Shown piece after piece: positions 45,154 through 54,658 of a stretch of 64,000 nucleotides of DNA. Each line of letters opens with the position of its first letter. Within the stretch, counting starts at the first letter, position 1. The stretch comes from Streptococcus cristatus ATCC 51100 (GTDB lineage Bacteria; Bacillota; Bacilli; Lactobacillales; Streptococcaceae): NCBI RefSeq assembly GCF_000222765.1, contig NZ_AFUE01000010.1, forward strand, positions 62,001 to 126,000, written 5' to 3'. A model generated the notes under the pieces. That model was not told where the DNA came from, did not search any database, and was given only the letters and a program-made list of their open reading frames with translations. A program made the translations under genes and the position numbers.

Positions 45154-45827
45154 AATTAGTCGTTTCAATCATGCCCAGAAGTTTAGAAGAGGCTAAAGCA
45201 ATTGATGTGAGTCGCTATGATGATGCTGACATTATCGAATGGCGCGCGGACTTTTTGCCGAAAGAGAGCATTCTGAACGTTGCTCCTGCTATTTTCGAGA
45301 AATTTGCTGGCCGTGAATTGCTCTTCACGCTGCGAAGTCGCGGAGAAGGTGGCGAAATTGATCTGTCAGATGATGAATATGTTGCTCTTATCAAAGAAGT
45401 AGCCAATTTTTATTCGCCAGACTATGTTGATTTTGAATACTATTCGCATAAAGATAAATTTGAAGAAATGCTCGAGTTTCCAAATTTAGTTCTCAGTTAT
45501 CATAATTTTGAGGAAACGCCTGAAAATATGATGGAAATTCTGTCAGAATTGACGAGTTTGGCACCAAAAGTGGTCAAAGTTTCTGTCATGGCGCACAATG
45601 AGCAGGATGTCTTGGATCTGATGAACTACACTCGTGGATTTAAGATTTTGAATCCTGAGCAAGAGTATGTGACGATTTCTATGGGAAAAGTCGGAAAGAT
45701 TTCTCGCTTAGCTGCAGATTTGACAGGTTCCAGCTGGTCTTTTGCCAGCGTTGAACAGCCGAGTGCACCAGGTCAGGTTTCCCTCGCAAACATGAAGGTT
45801 GTTCGGGAGATTTTAAATGAAAATTGA
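45150..45827 (+). CDS. aroD: 3-dehydroquinate dehydratase, type I
   Basis: Third step of the shikimate pathway via a Schiff base. 225 aa. EWRADF holds the conserved acid; SYHNF the catalytic His; [11 protein letters not shown] the Schiff-base Lys. GQVSLANMK lies near the C-terminus. Coupled to the upstream methyltransferase gene (ATGA overlap) and to aroE downstream (11-base overlap). Confidence 0.95.
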   Translation: MKLVVSIMPRSLEEAKAIDVSRYDDADIIEWRADFLPKESILNVAPAIFEKFAGRELLFTLRSRGEGGEIDLSDDEYVALIKEVANFYSPDYVDFEYYSHKDKFEEMLEFPNLVLSYHNFEETPENMMEILSELTSLAPKVVKVSVMAHNEQDVLDLMNYTRGFKILNPEQEYVTISMGKVGKISRLAADLTGSSWSFASVEQPSAPGQVSLANMKVVREILNEN

Positions 45828-46671
45828 TGGCCATACTCGTCTAGCTGCAGTGGTTGCTAAGCCGATTAAGCATAGCATTTCACCATTTATTCATAATACT
45901 GCCTTTGAGAAGACTGCTGTCAATGGTGTCTACCTTGCTTTGGAAATTGAAGCAGAGGATTTAGAAGCGACCGTTGCTAATATCCGAAGGTATAATATGT
46001 TTGGGATAAATTTGTCAATGCCCTACAAGCAGGAAGTCATCCAATATCTTGATGAATTGGCTTCCAGTGCCCGTCTTATCGGGGCTGTGAATACAGTGGT
46101 GAATAAAAATGGTACATTGATAGGATATAATACGGATGGCAAGGGATTTTTTAAGAGCTTGCCGTCTTTTGTTATTCAGGGCAAAAAAATGACCATTTTA
46201 GGTGCTGGAGGAGCCGCGACAGCTATCATCGCTCAAGCTGCTTTGGATCAGGCAGAAGAAATCTTTGTCTTTACTCGGCAGTCTTCCTATGATAAGACTG
46301 TCAGCAAGATGGAAGTTATCAGCCGCCAGACTAAGAGTAGGATTCATGTTTTGAACTTAGAAGACTTGGCTACCTTGCAGGATAAAATTAACCAATCAGA
46401 CCTTCTAGTCAATGGAACAAGTGTGGGTATGGATGGCGAGACTTTACCATTAGCAGAAGGTAATCAGCTGCCGAGCCAGATTTTAGTTGCGGATGTGATT
46501 TACAAACCTTTTGAAACACCTTTTTTAAAGTGGGCTCGAAGTCAGAAGGTAGAGGCAGTGAATGGTCTAGGTATGTTGCTTTATCAGGCAGCAGAAGCTT
46601 TCGAGCTTTGGACAGGACAACCCATGCCTTGTCAGGAAATTTGGCAGCAGCTAGAAGCTCTGTATAAATAG
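45817..46671 (+). CDS. aroE: Shikimate dehydrogenase
   Basis: NADPH-dependent reduction of 3-dehydroshikimate. 284 aa. Substrate site [13 protein letters not shown], catalytic Lys in [16 protein letters not shown] and NTDGKGF; nucleotide-binding [10 protein letters not shown]-terminal [11 protein letters not shown]. Follows aroD by overlap and precedes aroB by 52 bases, in the standard streptococcal order. Confidence 0.95.
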   Translation: MKIDGHTRLAAVVAKPIKHSISPFIHNTAFEKTAVNGVYLALEIEAEDLEATVANIRRYNMFGINLSMPYKQEVIQYLDELASSARLIGAVNTVVNKNGTLIGYNTDGKGFFKSLPSFVIQGKKMTILGAGGAATAIIAQAALDQAEEIFVFTRQSSYDKTVSKMEVISRQTKSRIHVLNLEDLATLQDKINQSDLLVNGTSVGMDGETLPLAEGNQLPSQILVADVIYKPFETPFLKWARSQKVEAVNGLGMLLYQAAEAFELWTGQPMPCQEIWQQLEALYK

Positions 46672-46723
46672 TCACTCGTACTCAGCTGCTCTATGGTGGA
46701 GCAGGAAAAATAAGGAGGCACTT

Positions 46724-47791
46724 ATGAAATTGAATGTAAATCTCCCCCACCATCCCTATGATATTACCATCGAAAAAGGAGCCTTATCTCAGGCTGGAAA
46801 CTGGCTGAGTCAGCTTTGGCAGCCTCAGAAAGTGGTCATCATCACGGACAATCGAGTGGCTAGACTCTACGCGGAAAAGGTCAAGCTGAGCTTAGAAGCG
46901 GCTGGGTTTGAGACTTTTGTCTTTGACTTTTTGGAGGGCGAAGCCAGTAAGAACTTAAAGACAGTCAACAAAGCTTATGAATTCCTGGTCAAGGTTGGCC
47001 TGACCCGCAGTGACGGCATTGTAGCCTTGGGTGGTGGTGTTGTCGGTGATTTGGCAGGCTTTGTTGCTTCGACCTACATGCGGGGGATTCATTTCGTGCA
47101 GATTCCGACCAGTCTGACAGCCCAAGTGGACTCCTCTATCGGTGGTAAGACAGGCGTTAACACCCCTTGGGCCAAGAATATGGTCGGGACTTTTACCCAG
47201 CCTGACGGAGTTCTGATTGATCCAGAAGTCTTACATACTTTAGGTCAGCGTGAACTGATTGAAGGTATGGGCGAAGTGGTCAAGTACGGATTGATTGAGG
47301 ATAAGGAACTCTGGGATGAGCTTTCGGAAATGGATGGCAGTCCAGAGTCGATTTTGGAACATGCTGAAAGCATCATTTACCATTCCTGCGATGTCAAGCG
47401 TAAGATTGTGGTCGAGGACGAGCTGGATAATGGCGTCCGTCTCTATCTGAATTTCGGCCATACTATTGGGCATGCTATTGAAGCGACGGCGGGTTATGGA
47501 AAAGTCATGCACGGTGAAGCTGTGGCGATTGGCATGGTACAGGTTTCCCGCGTTGCTGAAAAGAAAGGCCTCATGCCAGCCGGAATCACAGAAAACATCA
47601 TCCGTATGTGTCAGAAGTTTGGTTTGCCAGTGGATTACCAACCTTGGAATGAGAATGCTCTTTATCAGGCCTTGACCCATGATAAGAAGGCTAGAGGCAA
47701 CTCTATCAAGCTAGTACTGGTGCCTGAGCTGGGCTCGGCTAGCATTCACCAGATTCCGCTGGAAGAGATGAAAGAATTTCTGAAGAAATAA
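46724..47791 (+). CDS. aroB: 3-dehydroquinate synthase
   Basis: NAD- and metal-dependent cyclisation of DAHP. 355 aa. NAD-binding [13 protein letters not shown], substrate/phosphate loop [19 protein letters not shown], metal ligands in [18 protein letters not shown] and [16 protein letters not shown] Shine-Dalgarno. A small CTGCTC/GAGCAG hairpin lies before it without a T tract. Confidence 0.95.
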   Translation: MKLNVNLPHHPYDITIEKGALSQAGNWLSQLWQPQKVVIITDNRVARLYAEKVKLSLEAAGFETFVFDFLEGEASKNLKTVNKAYEFLVKVGLTRSDGIVALGGGVVGDLAGFVASTYMRGIHFVQIPTSLTAQVDSSIGGKTGVNTPWAKNMVGTFTQPDGVLIDPEVLHTLGQRELIEGMGEVVKYGLIEDKELWDELSEMDGSPESILEHAESIIYHSCDVKRKIVVEDELDNGVRLYLNFGHTIGHAIEATAGYGKVMHGEAVAIGMVQVSRVAEKKGLMPAGITENIIRMCQKFGLPVDYQPWNENALYQALTHDKKARGNSIKLVLVPELGSASIHQIPLEEMKEFLKK

Positions 47792-47880
47792 GTGCCAGAT
47801 GGAGTTTAAGACGATTGGACGGTTTTGATAAAAAAAGACAGGCCGTCCATGTCTTTCCATACCAGAATAGGAGAAAATGT

Positions 47881-49047
47881 ATGAGATACTTAACAGCAGG
47901 AGAATCGCACGGACCTCGTCTGACAGCTATTATTGAGGGAGTGCCGGCTGGTCTTCCTCTGACCGCTGACTATATCAATGCTGAGCTCAAGCGCCGTCAG
48001 GGTGGCTACGGCCGTGGTGCCCGCATGAAGATTGAAAGCGACCAAGTCGAGATTACGTCTGGGGTTCGTCATGGCTTGACCATGGGCGGCCCGATTACCC
48101 TTAATGTCACGAATCTGGATCATCAGAAATGGCTGGAGATTATGAGTGTGGCTGATGTGGATGACAAGAAAAAAGGACTGCGCAAGATTACCAAACCACG
48201 CCCTGGCCATGCGGACTTGGTTGGTGGTATGAAATACCGCTTTGACGATTTGCGAAATTCCCTGGAGCGCTCTTCTGCCCGCGAAACGACCATGCGTGTA
48301 GCAGTCGGAGCGGTAGCCAAGCGCTTGCTGGAAGAAATTGGTGTAGAGGTAGCCAGCCATATCGTAACCTTTGGTGGCATTGATATTGATGTGCCGGACG
48401 ATCTGACTGTAGCAGAAATCAAGGAAAGAACTGCCCAGTCAGAGGTTTCCATTGTCAATCCCGAGCGCGAAGAAGAAATCAAGGCCTACATTGACCAGAT
48501 TAAGAAAGACGGGGATACCATCGGTGGTGTCATTGAGACTGTCGTTGGCGGTGTGCCGGTCGGTCTGGGCTCCTATGTCCAATGGGACAAGAAGCTGGAT
48601 GCCAAGATTGCTCAGGGAGTCGTGTCCATCAACGCTTTCAAGGGAGTCGAGTTTGGCGTGGGCTTTGAAGCAGGCCGTCTCAAGGGCAGTCAAGTCATGG
48701 ATGAAATCCTCTGGTCTGAGGAAGATGGCTTCACTCGCAGGACTAATAATCTAGGCGGCTTTGAGGGCGGTATGACCAATGGTCAGCCAATCGTGGTACG
48801 AGGTGTTATGAAGCCCATTCCAACCCTTTATAAACCACTGATGAGCGTGGATATTGAGACCCACGAGCCTTATAAGGCGACAGTGGAGCGGAGCGATCCT
48901 ACGGCTCTGCCAGCGGCGGGTGTTGTCATGGAAAGCGTGGTGGCAACAATTTTAGCCACTGAAGTCCTAGCGAAGTTTTCTTCGGACAATCTGGAAGAAC
49001 TAAAGGATGCGGTAGCCCGCCATCGGGAATTTGTCAAGAACTTTTAG
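47881..49047 (+). CDS. aroC: Chorismate synthase
   Basis: Last shikimate step, FMN-dependent removal of phosphate from EPSP. 388 aa. GESHGP near the N-terminus, RRQGGYGRG, the RSSARET motif, FNAFKG-type core as [10 protein letters not shown], and [13 protein letters not shown] near the end. A longer frame begins at 47815, but the AGGAGAAAATGT site supports ATG 47881. The 89-base gap before it holds two alternative hairpins. Confidence 0.96.
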   Translation: MRYLTAGESHGPRLTAIIEGVPAGLPLTADYINAELKRRQGGYGRGARMKIESDQVEITSGVRHGLTMGGPITLNVTNLDHQKWLEIMSVADVDDKKKGLRKITKPRPGHADLVGGMKYRFDDLRNSLERSSARETTMRVAVGAVAKRLLEEIGVEVASHIVTFGGIDIDVPDDLTVAEIKERTAQSEVSIVNPEREEEIKAYIDQIKKDGDTIGGVIETVVGGVPVGLGSYVQWDKKLDAKIAQGVVSINAFKGVEFGVGFEAGRLKGSQVMDEILWSEEDGFTRRTNNLGGFEGGMTNGQPIVVRGVMKPIPTLYKPLMSVDIETHEPYKATVERSDPTALPAAGVVMESVVATILATEVLAKFSSDNLEELKDAVARHREFVKNF

Positions 49048-49062
49048 AAGAGAGGAGTGGGC

Positions 49063-50169
49063 ATGGAGAGAAAGACAGTCTATATCGCAGGTCTGGGACT
49101 GATTGGAGCTTCTTTGGCTCTGGGCATTAGGCGAGCTCATCCTGAGATAGAGATTCTTGGCTATAATCGCAGTGAAGAATCGCGCAGAGTTGCCTTGGAA
49201 CGTGGAATGGTAGACCGAGTGACGGCTGATTTTGCGGCCTTTGCTCCATTGGCTGATGTGATTATTCTGGCTGTGCCCATCAAGCAGACCATAGCATTTA
49301 TCAAAAATCTAGCGGAGCTGGACCTGAAGGGAAATGTTATCATCTCAGATGCTGGATCGACCAAGGCAGAGATTGTGGCAGCTGCAGAAAAGTATCTGCA
49401 GAATAAGCCCGTCCGCTTTGTCGGAGCTCACCCTATGGCTGGAAGTCACAAGACCGGAGCCAAGGCTGCCCATGTCACCCTCTTTGAAAATGCCTATTAT
49501 ATCTTCACGCCCTCTAGTCTGACCAAACCTGGTACTATTGAGGAAATGAAAGACTTGCTGGGTGGTCTTCATGCCCGCTTTATCCAGGCGGATGCAGCTG
49601 AGCACGACCGAGTGACCAGTCAAATCAGTCACTTTCCGCATATCCTAGCCTCCAGCCTCATGGAGCAAGCGGCAGCTTATAGCCAGGAGCATGAGCTGAC
49701 CCAATCTTTTGCAGCCGGTGGTTTTCGAGATATGACGCGGATTGCGGAGAGTGAGCCGGGTATGTGGACCTCTATCCTCTTGACAAATCCTCAAGCTATC
49801 TTGGAGCGGCTGGAAGATTTTAAAGATCAGTTAGACAAGGTGGCCGCAGCGATTGAGGCCAAGGACGAGACAGCTATCTGGGAATTTTTCGATCGAGGAC
49901 GGCAGAGCCGTAAGCAGATGGAAATTCATAAGCGAGCGGGTGTGGATAGCTTTTATGACCTCTTTATTGAAGTGCCTGACGAAGAAGATGCGATTTTGGG
50001 CATTCTGGAGCTTCTGCGTGGAATTTCAGTCGTCAATATTCGTATCAACGAGGAAAACCGAGAAGATATCAACGGTATTCTGCAAATCACCTTTAAAAAT
50101 CGCCAAGATTTGGAAAAATCTGCTAAAATAGTAAAAGAAAATACGGATTACCTAGTGTCCGTAGACTAA
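49063..50169 (+). CDS. tyrA: Prephenate dehydrogenase
   Basis: NAD-dependent tyrosine branch enzyme. 368 aa. GLGLIGASLALGIRRAHP is the nucleotide site; SDAGSTK, GAHPMAGSHKTG and the helical dimer domain (SHFPHILASSLMEQ) follow. The C-terminal region from about residue 295 is an ACT domain, suggesting tyrosine feedback. Start ATG 49063 has GAGGAG five bases upstream; GTG 49057 overlaps that site. Sixteen bases after aroC. Confidence 0.94.
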   Translation: MERKTVYIAGLGLIGASLALGIRRAHPEIEILGYNRSEESRRVALERGMVDRVTADFAAFAPLADVIILAVPIKQTIAFIKNLAELDLKGNVIISDAGSTKAEIVAAAEKYLQNKPVRFVGAHPMAGSHKTGAKAAHVTLFENAYYIFTPSSLTKPGTIEEMKDLLGGLHARFIQADAAEHDRVTSQISHFPHILASSLMEQAAAYSQEHELTQSFAAGGFRDMTRIAESEPGMWTSILLTNPQAILERLEDFKDQLDKVAAAIEAKDETAIWEFFDRGRQSRKQMEIHKRAGVDSFYDLFIEVPDEEDAILGILELLRGISVVNIRINEENREDINGILQITFKNRQDLEKSAKIVKENTDYLVSVD

Positions 50170-50187
50170 TATAGAATGGAGAACTCT

Positions 50188-50523
50188 ATGTCAAATATTT
50201 ATGATTTAGCCAATGAACTCAGTCGAGGACTTCGTGAAATGCCAGAGTACAAAGCTGTGGTAGAAAGCAAGCAGGCTATCAATGCGAATAGTGAAGCCAA
50301 GGCTATTTTTGATGACTACCTAGCTTTCCAGAAAGAGCTGCAGCAACTGGCTCAAACAGGTCAAATGCCGACTCCAGACATTCAAGAAAAGATGCAGAGT
50401 TTTGGAGATAAAATCCAAGGCAATGATTTATTATCAGCCTTCTTTAATAAGCAACAACAACTCTCTATCTACTTGTCTGATATTGAACGGATTATTTTTG
50501 AACCAATTCAGGAACTATTCTAA
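50188..50523 (+). CDS. UPF0342/YlbF-YheA-like helical protein
   Basis: 111-aa, largely helical cytoplasmic protein: [32 protein letters not shown], and a tail of [10 protein letters not shown]. It matches the UPF0342 family related to YlbF/YmcA/YheA; those proteins influence RNA turnover in B. subtilis, but the streptococcal role is unknown. ATG 50188 is used because the TGGAG site lies within the first possible frame (ATG 50176). Closes the aro-tyrA block, as in other streptococci. Confidence 0.85.
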   Translation: MSNIYDLANELSRGLREMPEYKAVVESKQAINANSEAKAIFDDYLAFQKELQQLAQTGQMPTPDIQEKMQSFGDKIQGNDLLSAFFNKQQQLSIYLSDIERIIFEPIQELF

Positions 50524-50547
50524 TAGAAGAAGTTATAAAATTAGATG

Positions 50548-50583
50548 AAACCAAGAAGCCAGATCGGGCCTTCTTGGTTTTTC
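50548..50583 (+). terminator. Terminator of the aro operon segment
   Basis: 11-bp stem AAACCAAGAAG/CTTCTTGGTTT, 11-base loop, T run. Confidence 0.8.
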
Positions 50584-50700
50584 TATGCTTTAGAAAGGCT
50601 ATTAAGGCTGAAAATGAGTATTTTTAATTCAAGAAAGAGGTAGAAAAACTTATAAAATCAGATTATAGCAACAATTAAAATATATTGGCCTTGCTTTCTA

Positions 50701-50729
50701 TTTACTATTGCTCCAAAGGCTGATATACT
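50701..50729 (+). promoter_or_regulatory. Promoter of the thioesterase gene
   Basis: TTTACT (50701), 17-base spacer, extended -10 TGATATACT ending 50729. A cre-like AACGCTTACA follows at about 50738. Confidence 0.65.
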
Positions 50730-50771
50730 AGTCAAAAAACGCTTACAAAATCATTTTTGAAAGGAACTGGT

Positions 50772-51257
50772 ATGACTTTAGGAACAAGAAAGATTGCGAT
50801 TCAAGATACATATGGCGACCGATTTCAACATTGTTGGGGCTGCGGCCCTAAGAATGATCTAGGCCTGCATTTAAAGACTTATCCTAGCTTGGATGGGAAG
50901 GAATGTGTCACTAGAATACGACCAGAATCTCACTATACTGGTGGTGTGCCGGCTAATCTTTTTGGTGGCATGATTGCTATGATTTTTGATTGCCATGGAA
51001 CAGCTTCAGCAGCTTGGTTTGCCCATCAAGAAAAAGGCTTGGACTTGACCCAAGATACAGTCATTGGTCGCTTTATCACAGCCCGCTTAGAAGTTGATTA
51101 CCAGAGCCCGACGCCTATTGATCAAGAAATCATCGTCACTTCGCAGCTTGAGGAATTGGGAGCAAGGAAAGCTATAATAGTGATGGAGATGTCAGTAGCA
51201 GGACAGCCAAGAGCCAAGGCTAGAATGGTAGCAGTTGCAGTAAAAGATCATATGTAG
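50772..51257 (+). CDS. PaaI-like hotdog-fold thioesterase
   Basis: 161 aa, one hotdog domain. HCWGCGPKNDLGLHL, then HYTGGVPANLFGGMIAMIFDCHGTA, where the Gly-rich loop and following acid residue define the active site of the PaaI/YbgC-like group. CGxxN at the N-terminus is usual in this subgroup. Probably hydrolyses an acyl-CoA; substrate unknown. Start ATG 50772 has AAAGGAA five bases upstream; TTG 50757 lacks a ribosome site. Confidence 0.82.
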   Translation: MTLGTRKIAIQDTYGDRFQHCWGCGPKNDLGLHLKTYPSLDGKECVTRIRPESHYTGGVPANLFGGMIAMIFDCHGTASAAWFAHQEKGLDLTQDTVIGRFITARLEVDYQSPTPIDQEIIVTSQLEELGARKAIIVMEMSVAGQPRAKARMVAVAVKDHM

Positions 51258-51259
51258 TT

Positions 51260-51294
51260 AAATCCCCTTGGTGCCTTATATCAAGGGAATTTTA
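51260..51294 (+). terminator. Weak terminator after the thioesterase gene
   Basis: CCCCTTG/CAAGGG stem with an 11-base loop and AATTTT tail. Confidence 0.5.
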
Positions 51295-51323
51295 GCATCT
51301 TTGGAGTAATTTTATCTTGATTT

Positions 51324-51352
51324 TTGCAATTAGGACATTATTTTGGTATAAT
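51324..51352 (+). promoter_or_regulatory. ssrA promoter
   Basis: TTGCAA (51324), 17-base spacer, TATAAT (51347-51352) with TGG upstream. Confidence 0.75.
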
Positions 51353-51365
51353 AGTTACTTGTCTT

Positions 51366-51712
51366 GGGGTCGTTACGGATTCGACAGGCATTTATGCGGC
51401 ACATTTTGCGACTCATCTAGCGGATGTAAAACGCCAGTTAAATATAACTGCAAAAAATAACAATTCTTACGCTTTAGCTGCCTAAAAACCAGCCAGCGTG
51501 ACCTGATTCGGATTGCTTGTGTCTGATGACCGGTCTTATTATGAGCAAGCTACGGTAAAATTAAGTCTAGGGATTTTACAAGAGATTGATAGACTCGCTT
51601 AGCTTGGGCTTGAGCCATGTGTCAAAGCTGAGTTAAATGAAGACATGGCCTATGGTCGTAGACAAATGTGTTGGCAGGTGTTTGGACGTGGGTTCGACTC
51701 CCACCGGCTCCA
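51366..51712 (+). ncRNA. ssrA: tmRNA
   Basis: Rescues stalled ribosomes. The 5' end GGGGTCGTTACGGATTCGAC and 3' end GGGTTCGACTCCCACCGGCT(CCA) form the tRNA-like half; GGGGTCG pairs with CGGCTCC. The tag frame at 51450-51485 reads AKNNNSYALAA followed by TAA. The terminal CCA is not encoded after the discriminator A. About 347 nt. The DUF695/RraB gene starts 31 bases downstream. Confidence 0.96.
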
Positions 51713-51742
51713 TAGGGATATATAAATGAGGTTTTTGATGAT

Positions 51743-52567
51743 ATGAGTTTTTTTGGAAAAATCTTAGGGAAGAGTCAAGATAGTCATCGACCCATTGAGA
51801 AAGTTTGTGTTGATTTAGAAAATCTTCCGAATGAATGGGGCTCTTTTTCGACCCTTATTGATGACCGAATGGCTAGTATCCGTCTAAATTTAGCGTTGAA
51901 TTCTATCGCTCCCTATTCATCCTATACTTATGCACTACGTTTGAGAATTGCTATTTTGAATGTTGATCCAGAGACAGGGTTTCCAGATTATGACGAATTT
52001 TCTAATTTGAACCTCATCGAAGATCGTCTTTCAGAAGCGATGAAGCGCATTGCGGCTATCTATGTCGGAGTAGTCATCACAGATGGTCATATAGAATTTT
52101 ATTACTATTTGAGAGATAGAGAGCGGCACATGCCGATTATTGCTCAGGTAATGGAGCAATTTTCGAAGTATCAATATAATTCAGCTACTCTGGTGGATCC
52201 TGAATGGAAACAATACTTTGACTTCTTGTATCCGAATGAATATGAGTACCAATCTATTTTAAACCAGCGTATCTGGTATCGCCTAGAAAAAGAAGGGGAC
52301 GACCATAGTCAACTACGGGAAATCAGGCATCAGTTTAGTTTTGAGACTTACGATGATCGTGTTTCCTTTATGGGGGATGCCTCTGCTCTTGATTATGATA
52401 TTTCTTCTAGGAAAAAAGAAGAAGGAGATCCTCGTCCTTACAAACTAGAAATATCCCGATTCGATACCACAGAGCTCCCTAGCATAAACCAACATGTTTG
52501 GGAATTAATAGAAATTTCGAAAAAATATAACGGAAAGTATAGCGGCTGGAGCTGCAATGTGGTATAA
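51743..52567 (+). CDS. DUF695 and RraB-like domain protein
   Basis: 274-aa cytoplasmic protein. The N-terminal part (about 20-150, NEWGSFSTLIDDRMASIRLN ... YYYLRD) fits DUF695, and the C-terminal half (about 155-270; YPNEYEYQSILNQR, ending GWSCNVV) fits the RraB/DUF1260 fold, known in E. coli as an inhibitor of RNase E. Streptococci lack RNase E, so the partner is unclear. Lies alone between tmRNA and tRNA-Ser. Its last codons contain the tRNA promoter. Confidence 0.78.
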   Translation: MSFFGKILGKSQDSHRPIEKVCVDLENLPNEWGSFSTLIDDRMASIRLNLALNSIAPYSSYTYALRLRIAILNVDPETGFPDYDEFSNLNLIEDRLSEAMKRIAAIYVGVVITDGHIEFYYYLRDRERHMPIIAQVMEQFSKYQYNSATLVDPEWKQYFDFLYPNEYEYQSILNQRIWYRLEKEGDDHSQLREIRHQFSFETYDDRVSFMGDASALDYDISSRKKEEGDPRPYKLEISRFDTTELPSINQHVWELIEISKKYNGKYSGWSCNVV

Positions 52568-52568
52568 T
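52560..52568 (+). promoter_or_regulatory. tRNA-Ser promoter
   Basis: Extended -10 TGGTATAAT overlapping the stop codon of the upstream gene, 37 bases before the tRNA. Confidence 0.6.
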
Positions 52569-52605
52569 GGATAGAGTTTTGAGAAAGCAGGTCTTTCTCT
52601 TTTAT

Positions 52606-52693
52606 GGAAGATTACTCAAGAGGCTTAAGAGGCTGTGTTGGAAACGCAGTAGGCGTGTAAAAGCGTGCGTGGGTTCGAATCCCATGTCTTCCG
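52606..52693 (+). tRNA. tRNA-Ser(GGA)
   Basis: 88-nt type II tRNA. Acceptor GGAAGAT with GTCTTCC, D stem CTC/GAG, anticodon stem CTGTG/CGCAG around TTGGAAA (anticodon GGA at 52640-52642), long variable arm GCGTG/CGTGC, T arm GTGGG-TTCGAAT-CCCAT, discriminator G. CCA not encoded. Terminator follows. Confidence 0.96.
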
Positions 52694-52707
52694 TTGTATT
52701 TCAAGAA

Positions 52708-52727
52708 GCGCCTAAAGGCGTTTTTTT
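52708..52727 (+). terminator. Terminator of tRNA-Ser
   Basis: CGCC/GGCG short stem with TAAA loop and seven T. Confidence 0.7.
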
Positions 52728-52847
52728 GATAGCGGGACGAAGAACGATAATCACTTTGTTTAATGCTAGACCCGCGGAATGCAGAAGCAAGTATAGTTGT
52801 AAGCAATCAGATGGATTCGTTTCCATCTTTTTTATTTGAGAAAAACC

Positions 52848-52875
52848 TTGAAATTTTTCTGAAAAGGAGTAAACT
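52848..52875 (+). promoter_or_regulatory. lrgAB promoter with CodY-like box
   Basis: TTGAAA (52848), 16-base spacer, TAAACT (52870-52875). ATTTTTCTGAAAAGG (52853-52867) matches 12 of 15 positions of the CodY box AATTTTCWGAAAATT and fills the spacer. Confidence 0.5.
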
Positions 52876-52902
52876 GTACATAGAAAGTTTCGGAGGTTCT
52901 GC

Positions 52903-53283
52903 ATGAAGTTATATGTCCAGTTGATGATTATATTCTCGATTTCCATCATTGGAGAGGGGATATCAAGTGTCTTCCATCTTCCCATTCCAGGTAGTATTAT
53001 CGGCTTAATCTTGCTATTTCTTGCTCTGCAGTTTAAGTTATTGAGACTCCGTCACGTCAGTATGGTCGGCAATTTTCTGTTAGCCAATATGACCATTCTT
53101 TTTCTACCTCCGGCAGTTGGGATTATGGATAAATTTCATGTGATTGCTCCTTACCTGCTACCGATTATCTTGATTATCCTTGGTGCCATTGTTTTAAATG
53201 TGATCGTCATTGCCCTTGTCGTACAGTTCATCAAGCAGCATTTTGAAGGTGATTATGAGGAAGGAGGGATGGATCATGTCTAA
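52903..53283 (+). CDS. lrgA: LrgA-family holin-like protein
   Basis: 126 aa with four membrane helices and the conserved PGSIIGLILLFLAL segment of the CidA/LrgA family. LrgA/LrgB modulate murein hydrolase activity and autolysis, and in streptococci take part in pyruvate uptake (established in S. mutans). CGGAGG Shine-Dalgarno. Overlaps lrgB by eight bases, so translation is coupled. Confidence 0.9.
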   Translation: MKLYVQLMIIFSISIIGEGISSVFHLPIPGSIIGLILLFLALQFKLLRLRHVSMVGNFLLANMTILFLPPAVGIMDKFHVIAPYLLPIILIILGAIVLNVIVIALVVQFIKQHFEGDYEEGGMDHV

Positions 53284-53971
53284 TCTTTGGAGCAATCCAC
53301 TATTTGGTCTCGCCTTGTCCATTTTTGCCTACCTCATCGGGATGCTGATTTTCCGTAGATTTCCTCATCCTCTGACAACGCCTCTCCTTTTAGCAGCGAT
53401 TTTGGTCATTGTTTTCTTGAAATTAACGGGAATTTCTTATAAGGACTACTATGTCGGTGGGGCTTATTTGAACAATTTAATCGTACCGTCTACGGTTGCT
53501 TTAGGAATTCCGCTTTATAAAACCTTCCACCTGATGAAACACCATGCTCGCAGTATCCTACTAGGCACTTTTGTCGCTGTAGTGGTCAATACGACTTTTA
53601 CGGCTCTGCTTGCGAAATTCTTTGGGATGGACTTCTTTTTAGCAATTTCTCTATTTCCAAAATCTGTCACGACAGCGATGGCAGTGGGCATTACTGATAA
53701 AATGCAGGGGCTGACAACTGTTACCTTGGTGGTTGTTGTGGCGACAGGTATTTTGACAAGTGTTATGGGGCCGACTATTCTTAAACTGCTAAACATTAAG
53801 GATCCAGTAGCGGTTGGTCTGGCTCTAGGAGGGACTGGCCACGCGGTTGGTACGGGAACAGCCTTTAAATATGGACAGGTTGCAGGAGCTATGGCCGGCC
53901 TTGCAATCGGTGTGACAGGAATCATGTATGTGATTGTCAGTCCAATCGTTGCAGCTATTATCTTAAAATAA
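53276..53971 (+). CDS. lrgB: LrgB-family membrane protein
   Basis: 231-aa partner of LrgA with about seven helices. Conserved LFPKSVTTAMAVGI and GGTGHAVGTGTAFKYG motifs define the LrgB family. ATG 53276 has AAGGAGG seven bases upstream, inside the end of lrgA; the frame opens earlier (53210) but has no ribosome site there. Terminator follows. Probably regulated with lrgA by a CodY-type box. Confidence 0.92.
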   Translation: MSNLWSNPLFGLALSIFAYLIGMLIFRRFPHPLTTPLLLAAILVIVFLKLTGISYKDYYVGGAYLNNLIVPSTVALGIPLYKTFHLMKHHARSILLGTFVAVVVNTTFTALLAKFFGMDFFLAISLFPKSVTTAMAVGITDKMQGLTTVTLVVVVATGILTSVMGPTILKLLNIKDPVAVGLALGGTGHAVGTGTAFKYGQVAGAMAGLAIGVTGIMYVIVSPIVAAIILK

Positions 53972-54018
53972 AAACATGAAGCAGTATTTCTGGGAAATCT
54001 TGCTTCATGTTTTTATTT
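53970..54018. terminator. Bidirectional terminator between lrgB and the FMN reductase gene
   Basis: 12-bp stem AAACATGAAGCA/TGCTTCATGTTT with T-rich runs on both strands. Confidence 0.85.
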
Positions 54019-54022
54019 TAGC

Positions 54023-54571
54023 TTAGTTGATAGCTGCTAGGAGGGCATCTGCTTGGGCAGATAGCTCAGCAAGCTTGTCTTCTGCAAGGACTAATTGACC
54101 AGTTCCCCAAGCTTCTGGGTTGATACCGACACCAGTAAATTGGTCAACCACATTCATGCGAATAAATGGAAGGAGGCTACGGTAGTGCTTGAAGACTTCT
54201 TCAGGTGAAGTGCCGTTAGCAACAGATGAAACAGTTACCACTTTGGCATTGAGGGCAGAAGGGCCGCTTGGGTCTGACAAATCAAGTGCGCGTGAAGTCC
54301 AGTCAAGCAAGTTTTTCACCACACCTGGGATGGCCCAGTTGTAGACAGGTGAGAAGATCCAGATAGCATCAGCTGCAAGGATTTCTTCACGAACCTTGGC
54401 AACAGCAGCTGGAGCTGGACTTTCGAGATCTTGGTTGAAGAATGGTACATCCTTGTAGTCCAGATAGGAAACCTCAGCTTTACCAGCCAGAGCCTTTTCT
54501 GCTTGAGCTGCCAATTGATGATTGAATGAACCTTGACGAAGTGAGCCAACAATAAATAGTACTTTAGACAT
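54023..54571 (-). CDS. NADPH-dependent FMN reductase / quinone reductase family
   Basis: 182-aa flavodoxin-fold flavoprotein: [10 protein letters not shown] is the FMN phosphate loop, [20 protein letters not shown] the isoalloxazine/dimer loop. Reduces FMN, quinones or azo compounds with NADPH. The frame can start at 54586, but GGAGG eight bases before ATG 54571 marks the true start. Downstream of a MarR gene on the same strand, 88 bases away; likely controlled by it, as such reductases often are. Confidence 0.87.
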   Translation of the reverse strand: MSKVLFIVGSLRQGSFNHQLAAQAEKALAGKAEVSYLDYKDVPFFNQDLESPAPAAVAKVREEILAADAIWIFSPVYNWAIPGVVKNLLDWTSRALDLSDPSGPSALNAKVVTVSSVANGTSPEEVFKHYRSLLPFIRMNVVDQFTGVGINPEAWGTGQLVLAEDKLAELSAQADALLAAIN

Positions 54572-54658
54572 AAATATGTCCTCCATTTTATCTTTATTTA
54601 AGAGGTGTCCCTCTTGTTACTATCTATGTTACAACAATTGTCACTAATTAGCAATAAT

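Noticed and set aside
47240-47680. 146-aa minus-strand frame
   Set aside because: Inside aroB, no ribosome site, no recognisable motif.
51690-52693. Attachment-site duplication at the tmRNA or tRNA-Ser 3' ends
   Set aside because: No second copy of either 3' end was seen in the window and no integrase gene is present.
52567-52839. 90-aa frame after the DUF695 gene
   Set aside because: It runs through tRNA-Ser and its terminator; chance frame.
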